Shown here piece after piece: positions 1 through 4,573 of a stretch of 5,284 nucleotides of DNA; the stretch's first letter is position 1; every line of letters begins with the position of its first letter. Under the pieces are notes generated by a model. The model was not told the origin of the DNA, searched no databases, and was given only the letters and a program-made list of their open reading frames with translations. Position numbers and translations under genes: made by a program. The DNA comes from Promethearchaeota archaeon (GTDB lineage: Archaea > Asgardarchaeota > Lokiarchaeia > Sigynarchaeales > MK-D1). The stretch covers positions 1 through 5,284 of the forward strand of contig JAEOUK010000243.1 in the NCBI GenBank assembly GCA_016839385.1, given 5' to 3'.

Positions 1-456
1 CCTTATTCTATCCAAATTAGCCGAAAACATGATGTAAAAGTATTAAGTATAGAAAAAAATCCGGATGCATACGATTGTCTAATGCAGTCTATTTTATTGA
101 ATAAAAACCAATTAAAAGGAAAAATCCGTCCATTCCTCGGAGATTTCTCAGAATTCATAAATACAGAGGTAGGAAAACAAAATAAAAATAATGTAGATTA
201 TATTATTATGAATCTACCTGAACGTGCAATTGAATTTATCCCTACCATAATCCCGTACTTAAAAGAAAATGGAACTACCATAATATATTATATGTTCATT
301 ACCAGCACGAAACCACTTCAAGAGGGTCCAAAAATTTTACTGGATACATTAGCACAGTATAACTTGAGTAATATAGAAATCCTCCAAAAACGGATAGTTT
401 TTTCATATTCTCCAAATCAAAATAATATTGGTATCGATTTAAAGATAAAAATTTAG
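1..456 (+). CDS. trm5: tRNA (guanine37-N1)-methyltransferase, Trm5 family, C-terminal part (5' partial)
   Basis: The gene enters from the left edge in frame 1 and ends at TAG 454-456, leaving 151 residues; the first internal ATG (position 82) is not the start. Trm5 uses S-adenosylmethionine to methylate N1 of G37 next to the anticodon, which prevents +1 frameshifting; some archaeal members also act in wyosine synthesis. Visible features of the class I methyltransferase fold are PYSIQI (residues 1-6, the tail of motif I whose glycines lie outside the window), the acidic residue E18 in SIEKNPDAY that binds the SAM ribose, LGDF (46-49), and the family-typical MNLP motif (70-73). YYMFI (96-100) and the tail SYSPNQNNIGIDLKI match the usual Trm5 C-terminus. 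The N-terminal D1 and D2 regions are not in the window. The related TYW2/Taw2 family shares the fold, but the MNLP motif favours Trm5. The gene converges on, and overlaps by four bases, the coiled-coil gene. Confidence 0.87.
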   Translation, partial: PYSIQISRKHDVKVLSIEKNPDAYDCLMQSILLNKNQLKGKIRPFLGDFSEFINTEVGKQNKNNVDYIIMNLPERAIEFIPTIIPYLKENGTTIIYYMFITSTKPLQEGPKILLDTLAQYNLSNIEILQKRIVFSYSPNQNNIGIDLKIKI

Positions 457-1544
457 ACTTTGGAACCTTTAACGAAAGGAGTCATAATTGGTTCTGTTAG
501 TAAGGTAACTAACTCAGGAATATCTGAGTATAATGCTCTTGCTTTAACACCTGACACTACCCCCAGAGCAATCATTGCACCATCAATATTTAATGCAAAA
601 ATATTTTTCTCTGAAGTATTAGTAATGCGTGCTCCAGCTTGTTTCAAATCATTTATTAATTCCTCATTTAACTTTGGATCTATAGGCACAGCAATATTGA
701 GAATCAGTTTTTTTGGATGGTTTTTGATCAAATCTACTAATCCATTTTCTACTAAAAACTCAACATCCGGGCAGACCAGTCGCAGGGATCGTGAAACATT
801 TTGAATACTATGTTTAGTAAAATCAACTAAAGAGACCATATCAGCGAGTACTCCACTATTGTCAGAAATAATTCCTCCATCTGATCGCATATCTTCGATT
901 TGGCGTGCTTTGGTGTCAATCTCTTTTTTGAGTTGTTCAATTTGCATTGTGCTTCCTAATAATCCTTCTCCACTATCTCTTACTTTTTGGCGTAACTCCT
1001 TTATTTTGTCCTTCTGTAATTGCAATTGATGCTCCATTTTAGTTACTGAGTTACGTAGTTCCATTTTTTCATTCATCGAGGATTCCATGAACTCAAGTTT
1101 TTCTTTTAACAATGCGTCTTTTTCTTGGGTCAGAGTAAAGATTTTTTCATTCAGTTCGCGGTTTTTCTCTTCGGTTTTATTTACTTGTGATTCTAAATCA
1201 CTTATTTTTAACTTAGCATCTGAGTAATTTTCAGTACTTGCTGAAATCATCTTGTAAGAACTAGTTAGATTGTTTAAATTTTCCGTTAGGGTATCTTTCT
1301 CTTTTGTGACAGTTTCTAGTTGAATATCTAATGAACTTATAGTAGTTTTTGCATTGTCTAACTCAAGTTTGGTTGAATCATATAATTTCTTTAAACTCTC
1401 GAGTTCTGAAGACAGTTCACTTAGTTTCTCACCTCGAGATCGGATTTCGGAATCGTTCTCTTCGAGTTTCTGATTCAATCGTTCAACTTCTTCTAATAAT
1501 CGGTTTCTCTCCATTATTAATTTGGGATCTGGGCCTTTAGGCAT
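453..1544 (-). CDS. Coiled-coil protein with C-terminal PLD-like/TrmB-sensor-like domain
   Basis: This 363-residue protein has two parts. Residues about 9-222 are almost uninterrupted heptad-like coiled coil rich in E, K, L, S and Q, with a possible hinge near 98-110 and another at the GEGLLG stretch (about 193-198). Residues about 228-363 form a compact alpha/beta domain with the pattern LRLVCPDVEFL, KLILNIAVPID, LKQAGARIT, IFALNIDGAMIALGVV, then ELVTLLTEPIM. That order (CP-strand, helix, strand with IAV, helix, aged-strand with an NIDG turn) recalls the PLD-like ligand domain attached to TrmB-type archaeal regulators, but the HKD catalytic motif and any helix-turn-helix are absent. I chose ATG at 1544 over GTG at 1550 because GGTG (1550-1553) sits five bases upstream of the ATG as a Shine-Dalgarno motif and would include the GTG itself. 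No signal peptide or membrane segment is seen, so the protein is probably cytosolic. The coiled coil and fold are visible in sequence; the sensor role is inferred. Confidence 0.8.
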   Translation of the reverse strand: MPKGPDPKLIMERNRLLEEVERLNQKLEENDSEIRSRGEKLSELSSELESLKKLYDSTKLELDNAKTTISSLDIQLETVTKEKDTLTENLNNLTSSYKMISASTENYSDAKLKISDLESQVNKTEEKNRELNEKIFTLTQEKDALLKEKLEFMESSMNEKMELRNSVTKMEHQLQLQKDKIKELRQKVRDSGEGLLGSTMQIEQLKKEIDTKARQIEDMRSDGGIISDNSGVLADMVSLVDFTKHSIQNVSRSLRLVCPDVEFLVENGLVDLIKNHPKKLILNIAVPIDPKLNEELINDLKQAGARITNTSEKNIFALNIDGAMIALGVVSGVKARALYSDIPELVTLLTEPIMTPFVKGSKV

Positions 1545-1649
1545 ATGCACACCATTACTCTGGTTTTATTAGTATTAGAAAAATGTTCAGCCAATGCTAA
1601 AAATACATCTATAGTTCTTATCTCCTAGCTTAATCCATGAATATCCAAA

Positions 1650-1659
1650 AAAATTAATA
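1650..1659 (+). promoter_or_regulatory. Possible TATA box for tRNA-Arg
   Basis: An A/T-only stretch ending in TTAATA lies about 45-54 bases upstream of the mature tRNA. With the usual archaeal spacing of about 25 bases it would start transcription near 1682, leaving a 5' leader of roughly 20 bases for RNase P to remove. The match is weak in a region that is A-rich throughout. Confidence 0.25.
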
Positions 1660-1703
1660 CAATGAAGTCTTGTACGGATTATCCCTTTGAATGGGGAAAA
1701 TCT

Positions 1704-1778
1704 GGATCCGTTGCCCAGCCAGGATAAGGCACCGGACTTCTAATCCGGTGATCGCAGGTTCGAATCCTGCCGGATCCG
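1704..1778 (+). tRNA. tRNA-Arg (anticodon TCT)
   Basis: A complete cloverleaf of 75 bases can be folded by eye. The acceptor stem GGATCCG (1704-1710) pairs fully with CGGATCC (1771-1777), followed by discriminator G 1778. The D arm has GCCC against AGGC (three pairs and one C-A mismatch). The anticodon stem CCGGA/TCCGG encloses the loop CTTCTAA with anticodon TCT at 1739-1741, reading the arginine codon AGA. The variable region is short (TGATC), and the T stem GCAGG/CCTGC encloses TTCGAAT. No intron is present. CCA is not encoded (the next bases are CTC), so it must be added after transcription, as is common in archaea. A37 next to an anticodon ending in U is the usual t6A site. The tRNA is far more GC-rich than its surroundings, as expected for a structural RNA in an AT-rich genome. 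Confidence 0.97.
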
Positions 1779-1784
1779 CTCTGA

Positions 1785-1789
1785 TTTTT
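1785..1789 (+). terminator. T-tract terminator of tRNA-Arg
   Basis: A run of five T lies seven bases past the tRNA 3' end, in the 14-base gap before the convergent four-cysteine gene. Oligo-T tracts right after tRNA genes are the usual archaeal termination signal. Confidence 0.45.
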
Positions 1790-1792
1790 GAG

Positions 1793-2254
1793 TTAGGATA
1801 GTGATGTTTGTTTCTTGCAATCTTGATAAATCTTCTTCATAATTTTTGCAAATTCTCCCCACCATTCGCCACCTCTTTGGGAAGTCAGCATTGAATCTAG
1901 TTTACGTGAATTAATACATAGGATCTCTTCCTTATGATCCTTTATTTTCTTTTTCCAGATTTTTGAGAAAATTTGGCGGGTATTTACCTTAATTCGGGAT
2001 TCGATTTGTTCATATGTATCTTCAATATCAGCTTCTTTTTGAGCGACTTTCATTTGTTCATATCTCTCTTTTTCATATGCTTGTAAGAGATCTTTACAGT
2101 CAATCGCAATCGTAAATGGGGTTGATTTACCATATCTACACCTTCTTTGGAATTTACACGGAACACAATAATTCTCAAAAGTTATCTCAAATTCATTTAA
2201 TCCACTAATACGATATATTAATGACACTTTGTCCACCATAGTGATTGGATTCAT
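1793..2254 (-). CDS. Uncharacterised protein with a four-cysteine motif and helical tail
   Basis: I do not recognise the family of this 153-residue protein. The N-terminal third (about 1-55) looks like beta strands (SLIYRISGL, EFEITFENY) followed by C30-x2-C33-x5-C39-x13-C53, with a basic patch RRCRYGK between the cysteines. This spacing could bind zinc or an iron-sulfur cluster, and the basic residues could touch nucleic acid; both are inferences. The rest (about 54-148) is charged and largely helical (AYEKERYEQMKVAQKEADIEDTYEQIESR), with a tryptophan-rich turn GGEWWGEFAKIMKKIY near the end and additional C113 and C146. There is no signal peptide or transmembrane helix. The start is ATG 2254; a second in-frame ATG at 2239 (residue 6) has no better ribosome binding site. 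The gene is divergent from the longin-like gene across an 84-base spacer that contains a dyad, and converges on tRNA-Arg with a 14-base gap. Confidence 0.72.
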   Translation of the reverse strand: MNPITMVDKVSLIYRISGLNEFEITFENYCVPCKFQRRCRYGKSTPFTIAIDCKDLLQAYEKERYEQMKVAQKEADIEDTYEQIESRIKVNTRQIFSKIWKKKIKDHKEEILCINSRKLDSMLTSQRGGEWWGEFAKIMKKIYQDCKKQTSLS

Positions 2255-2260
2255 TGATAG

Positions 2261-2282
2261 TACATATGACTCTTCGTATGTA
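2261..2282. repeat. Near-perfect 22-bp inverted repeat in a divergent promoter region
   Basis: The arms TACATATG and CGTATGTA are separated by the six bases ACTCTT. Seven of eight positions are complementary, and the eighth would be a G-U wobble in RNA. The element lies six bases upstream of the ATG of the four-cysteine gene and 57 bases upstream of the longin-like start, so it could be an operator for a dimeric regulator or a leader hairpin for the minus-strand gene. The geometry is visible; the function is inferred. Confidence 0.45.
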
Positions 2283-2303
2283 TCTTGGGGTAAAAATACG
2301 AAC

Positions 2304-2311
2304 TTTAAATA
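2304..2311 (+). promoter_or_regulatory. Archaeal TATA box for the longin-like gene
   Basis: TTTAAATA is a near-consensus archaeal TATA box, preceded by CGAAC as a possible BRE. Its centre is about 31 bases upstream of the TTG start at 2339, so transcription would begin about 4-9 bases before, or at, the start codon. This fits a leaderless or nearly leaderless mRNA, and there is no Shine-Dalgarno motif. Confidence 0.5.
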
Positions 2312-2338
2312 GTTGTCGAGAAAAAAAAACAGAGAAAA

Positions 2339-2848
2339 TTGATAGAGAAAATTCTGATTTTTGAAAACTCTGGAATTTGTCTCTTTTCCAAGAGTTATTT
2401 GGATTCAAGTCTTGGTGATGAAGATGAGTTAATGACAGGATTTTTATCTGTCTTGTTTGGATATCTGGATTCCCAATTTGGTAATTTACAATTTATACGA
2501 ACTCATAAGAATATCTTATTAATTAACCGAATTGAAGAGATTTATGTTTGTATGATAATTACTCGAATTCAAACTAATCGAGAAGATTTTGAAGTAACCG
2601 ATCGAAATACTTTGTTGCATAAACGATTGGAGAATGCATGTAAATCTCTTTTATTATTGGTTGAACGAAAAGTGGGAACACTTTTAATCCAATTGAAAAT
2701 ACGCCAAGAGAAGAACGTAAATTATAGATCAATATTCGCGGAAATTGAAGCTGATATTGATCTAATTATTCAAAATGGACAACGTAAAATACAGGTAATA
2801 AGGAAAGTCTTTGAAAACAATCCAATCGCAAATGCTTTGGAAATATAA
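2339..2848 (+). CDS. Longin/roadblock-like domain protein, uncharacterised
   Basis: This 169-residue protein has an N-terminal half with the alternating pattern of longin-like folds: strand KILIFENSGICLFSKSY (4-20), helix DELMTGFLSVLFGYLDSQF (29-47), then strands LQFIRTHKNILLINRI (50-65) and EEIYVCMIITRI (66-77). The phrase SGICLFSK followed by MTGFLS is the recurring signature of such small proteins, abundant in Asgard archaea, where related folds partner small GTPases. The C-terminal half (90-165) is helical and charged (NTLLHKRLENACKSLLLLVER, then EIEADIDLIIQ). No membrane segment or signal peptide is present. The start is TTG 2339: no ATG or GTG occurs between the upstream in-frame TAA (2306-2308) and this codon, and the TATA box supports it. 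No GTPase gene lies in the window. Fold assignment comes from pattern recognition; the GTPase-related role is inference. It converges on pyrI with a five-base gap. Confidence 0.72.
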   Translation: MIEKILIFENSGICLFSKSYLDSSLGDEDELMTGFLSVLFGYLDSQFGNLQFIRTHKNILLINRIEEIYVCMIITRIQTNREDFEVTDRNTLLHKRLENACKSLLLLVERKVGTLLIQLKIRQEKNVNYRSIFAEIEADIDLIIQNGQRKIQVIRKVFENNPIANALEI

Positions 2849-2872
2849 AAAGATTAGAATCTATGGATTCTA
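2847..2872 (-). terminator. Stem-loop plus T-tract at the pyrI 3' end
   Basis: On the minus strand TAGAATC and GATTCTA form a perfect seven-base stem with a four-base loop, built from the last codons and stop of pyrI. Three bases later comes TTTTT (2851-2847). The shape is that of an intrinsic terminator, though the stem has only two G-C pairs and archaeal termination depends mainly on the T-tract. Confidence 0.4.
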
Positions 2873-3303
2873 CTGCAATAAATACAGCGTAGTTTTACAG
2901 GTTTTTCTGAAATAACTTTGAATTCGGACTTCAATGGTTCTCGTTCCACATTCGAGATGCAATTTTCATTAGAGCATGGGAAAAGACCGATGAATGTCTC
3001 AGGGAGGTTCAAAATAAATTTCTTTGACACTTCGAAATCCTTGATATAGGAAATCGAACATTTGGGTGATATCAAAGAAATTTGATTTAATTGTTCATTA
3101 TCGAGAAAAACTTTCTCTACTTTTATTATGTCCTTCTTTCCTCCCAATTTCCTAGATTGCACATTGATTCCTACGGTAATTAATCTACCATCTTGACCAT
3201 CTAATCCTAATATATTTAAGACACGTAATGCCTTACCGGGTTCAATGTGGTCAATAACTGTTCCACTTTTAATTTTTTCAATACGCAATGTTAATTCTGA
3301 CAT
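2854..3303 (-). CDS. pyrI: Aspartate carbamoyltransferase regulatory chain
   Basis: PyrI is the non-catalytic chain of aspartate transcarbamoylase, the committed step of pyrimidine synthesis; it binds CTP/ATP and transmits the signal to the catalytic PyrB trimers. The 149-residue length matches the family. The allosteric domain shows GTVIDHIEPGKALRVLNILG (14-33), with D18 and H19 in the nucleotide-site motif, and KKDIIKVE with K61 aligning to the nucleotide-binding lysine K60 of the E. coli protein. The zinc domain has C110-x4-C115 (PCSNENCISN) and C140-x2-C143 (LRCIYCSR), the standard four-cysteine site that contacts PyrB. All key residues are present. Start ATG 3303 is supported by a TATA box about 24 bases upstream, implying a leaderless mRNA. 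The catalytic gene pyrB, usually adjacent, is not in the window: upstream is a nitrilase and downstream a convergent gene. Confidence 0.95.
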   Translation of the reverse strand: MSELTLRIEKIKSGTVIDHIEPGKALRVLNILGLDGQDGRLITVGINVQSRKLGGKKDIIKVEKVFLDNEQLNQISLISPKCSISYIKDFEVSKKFILNLPETFIGLFPCSNENCISNVEREPLKSEFKVISEKPVKLRCIYCSRIHRF

Positions 3304-3323
3304 TTCTGATCAGTTCCTAATGG

Positions 3324-3329
3324 TATAAA
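3324..3329 (-). promoter_or_regulatory. TATA box for pyrI
   Basis: TTTATA on the minus strand is centred about 24 bases before the pyrI ATG at 3303, the spacing at which an archaeal promoter starts transcription at or next to the start codon. A long A-rich tract (3338-3355) lies just upstream on the same strand. This suggests that pyrI has its own promoter rather than relying only on read-through from the nitrilase gene. Confidence 0.5.
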
Positions 3330-3366
3330 CATAATGTAATTTTTATTTTTTTTTATGAAATTCCTG

Positions 3367-4191
3367 TTAAGGTTCAACTATTTTTATTGAACCTATCTCT
3401 CGTTTTTCACTTAATCGTTTTTTACGAATTGAATTGGGAAATGAAAGATTTATCTTTTGAGTTATAATAGTTTGTTTAGACTTTGCACCTTCAGTAATTT
3501 TCAGAACTGATGGAGATGTAAATCCACGCTTAAACGAGATGATCTTAGAGCAACCTTGATATTTATTACCAAAAATTTGTCCTACTGGATTGCATGCAAC
3601 CACAGGAACACGATTTTCTAATGCTCGTGCTTGTAAATAAATTTTCCAATTATACATACCTTCAGGACGAATTAATGTGGGACTAAGAAGTATTTCTGCA
3701 CCATGTTCTACAGCTAATCTGGGAGTTTCAAAAAATGCTACATCAAAACAAATTAAAATTGCAAACTTCGTATTTGTAGGTGAATGGGTAAATATTTGAA
3801 GATATTCTCCAGGTGTGAAAACACTTGGTTCATAATTATACAAGTGGAGTTTGTCTTGTCTGCCAATTTCGTTGCCATTAGAATCAAAAACATAACACGT
3901 TATAAATTGTTGTTTTGAATTTCGTTTCTCCCAAATACCACCAGTGATAATAAAAATTTGGTGCTTTAATGCGAGATCCTTTAATAATTGGTAAGAATGA
4001 CCGCGTTCTTTTTCTATAGCAGTCAAAAAATTTTCTTTTGGAGGAACTTCACGCCATCTCTCAGGGAGAATCACCAAATCGGGTTTATCTTTTGCTGCTT
4101 TTTGGATTAGCTGACTAATATTGGCATCCATATTTTCTTGTGTGGATATAATCTCACACTGAATAAGAGAAATGGTTATGAATTTCGCCAG
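3367..4191 (-). CDS. Carbon-nitrogen hydrolase (nitrilase superfamily), probable CTG start
   Basis: Nitrilase-superfamily enzymes hydrolyse non-peptide C-N bonds, usually amides, through a Glu-Lys-Cys triad. Counting 274 residues from CTG 4191, the triad is visible as E44 (VILPER), K114 (GRQDKLHLY) and C148 (LICFDVAFFETPRLA); the typical ARALENRVPVVACNPVG follows at about 188-204. The first ATG (4131) would give 254 residues but remove the first beta strand of the fold. The in-frame sequence before it, FITISLIQCEIISTQEN, is a good match to the family N-terminus (hydrophobic strand, Q, then EN), so coding must begin upstream. No ATG, GTG or TTG exists there before a stop at 4219-4221. CTG 4191 has AGGTG (4199-4203) seven bases upstream and would give LAKFITISLIQ. 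It begins ten bases after the parvulin stop, so the two are probably co-transcribed. The substrate cannot be told: omega-amidase-like, deaminating and carbamoyl-hydrolysing relatives share these motifs. It has a basic C-terminal tail (SIRKKRLSEKRE). Confidence 0.88.
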   Translation of the reverse strand: MAKFITISLIQCEIISTQENMDANISQLIQKAAKDKPDLVILPERWREVPPKENFLTAIEKERGHSYQLLKDLALKHQIFIITGGIWEKRNSKQQFITCYVFDSNGNEIGRQDKLHLYNYEPSVFTPGEYLQIFTHSPTNTKFAILICFDVAFFETPRLAVEHGAEILLSPTLIRPEGMYNWKIYLQARALENRVPVVACNPVGQIFGNKYQGCSKIISFKRGFTSPSVLKITEGAKSKQTIITQKINLSFPNSIRKKRLSEKREIGSIKIVEP

Positions 4192-4198
4192 AAATAAA

Positions 4199-4203
4199 CA
4201 CCT
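4199..4203 (-). promoter_or_regulatory. Shine-Dalgarno motif for the nitrilase gene
   Basis: AGGTG on the minus strand is complementary to the conserved 3' end of archaeal 16S rRNA. It overlaps the parvulin stop TAG (4204-4202) and lies seven bases before CTG 4191 but 67 bases before the first ATG. This placement supports translation from the upstream codon and coupling to the parvulin gene. Confidence 0.5.
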
Positions 4204-4495
4204 AACCTGTTCTTTTAATTAAATGCCATCCAAATTGAGTTTTCACAGGTTCAGAAATTTCTCCGACTTTTAAAGATCTCACAGCTTTTTCAAATTCAGG
4301 AACCATTGCCCCTTTTTCAAAAAATCCTAAATCTCCCCCCTTTTTTTTTGAAGGACATTGAGAAAATTCCTTAGCTAAAGTTTCAAATTGATCTCCTGCA
4401 TCCAGTTTATCAATGATTTTCAGAAGTTGTCCATGTTTTGGAACTAAAATATGGCTTGCACGCATTTTGCCGCCTGATGATTTTGGTTTTCCCAT
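4202..4495 (-). CDS. Parvulin-type peptidyl-prolyl cis-trans isomerase
   Basis: A single-domain parvulin of 97 residues, the size of bacterial PpiC and of thaumarchaeal parvulins, probably acting as a cytosolic folding helper. Motifs in order are ASHILV (13-18) with H15, FSQCPSKKKGGDLGFFEKGAMVPEFEKAV with C47 in the place of Pin1 Cys113, M64 and F68 lining the proline pocket, and SEPVKTQFGWHLIK with H91 matching Pin1 His157. The short N-terminal stretch GKPKSSGGK is basic and flexible, like the start of eukaryotic Par14, and could bind nucleic acid (inference). There is no signal peptide, unlike the exported PrsA/SurA relatives, and no phosphate-binding arginine loop as in Pin1. I chose ATG 4495 because GTGA (4504-4501) stands five bases before it as a Shine-Dalgarno motif; starting at GTG 4504 would use that motif as codons. 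It probably forms an operon with the nitrilase downstream. Confidence 0.93.
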   Translation of the reverse strand: MGKPKSSGGKMRASHILVPKHGQLLKIIDKLDAGDQFETLAKEFSQCPSKKKGGDLGFFEKGAMVPEFEKAVRSLKVGEISEPVKTQFGWHLIKRTG

Positions 4496-4545
4496 TATAT
4501 TCACTACTATTTAATCAGTACTTCTAGATTAAGGAATAATGCACT

Positions 4546-4551
4546 AAAAAA
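4546..4551 (-). terminator. T-tract terminator after the HAD gene
   Basis: A run of six T on the minus strand begins 22 bases after the stop codon of the HAD phosphatase, without a clear hairpin. This is a typical archaeal T-rich terminator, and it would separate the HAD gene from the parvulin gene, whose start lies about 50 bases further on. Confidence 0.4.
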
Positions 4552-4573
4552 CATACGAAATCAATGGAAATTC

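Noticed and set aside
460..804. Plus-strand open frame of 114 codons inside the coiled-coil gene
   Set aside because: It lies antisense to the C-terminal domain of a well-supported protein, has no recognisable motif, and fits the frame-shadow expectation.
1349..1540. Plus-strand open frame of 63 codons
   Set aside because: Antisense to the coiled coil, where biased E/K/L/S codons leave opposite frames open; no start signal or motif.
2205..2408. Minus-strand open frame of 67 codons
   Set aside because: It overlaps the start of the longin-like gene on one strand and the four-cysteine gene on the other, crosses the divergent promoter region, and has a low-complexity translation.
3338..3355. 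T-rich tract on the plus strand as a terminator
   Set aside because: No plus-strand gene ends before it; on the coding strand it is A-rich and more likely part of the upstream pyrI promoter region.
4508..4514. TTAAATA on the minus strand as the parvulin TATA box
   Set aside because: Its centre is only about 16 bases before the chosen ATG, too close for the usual archaeal spacing.
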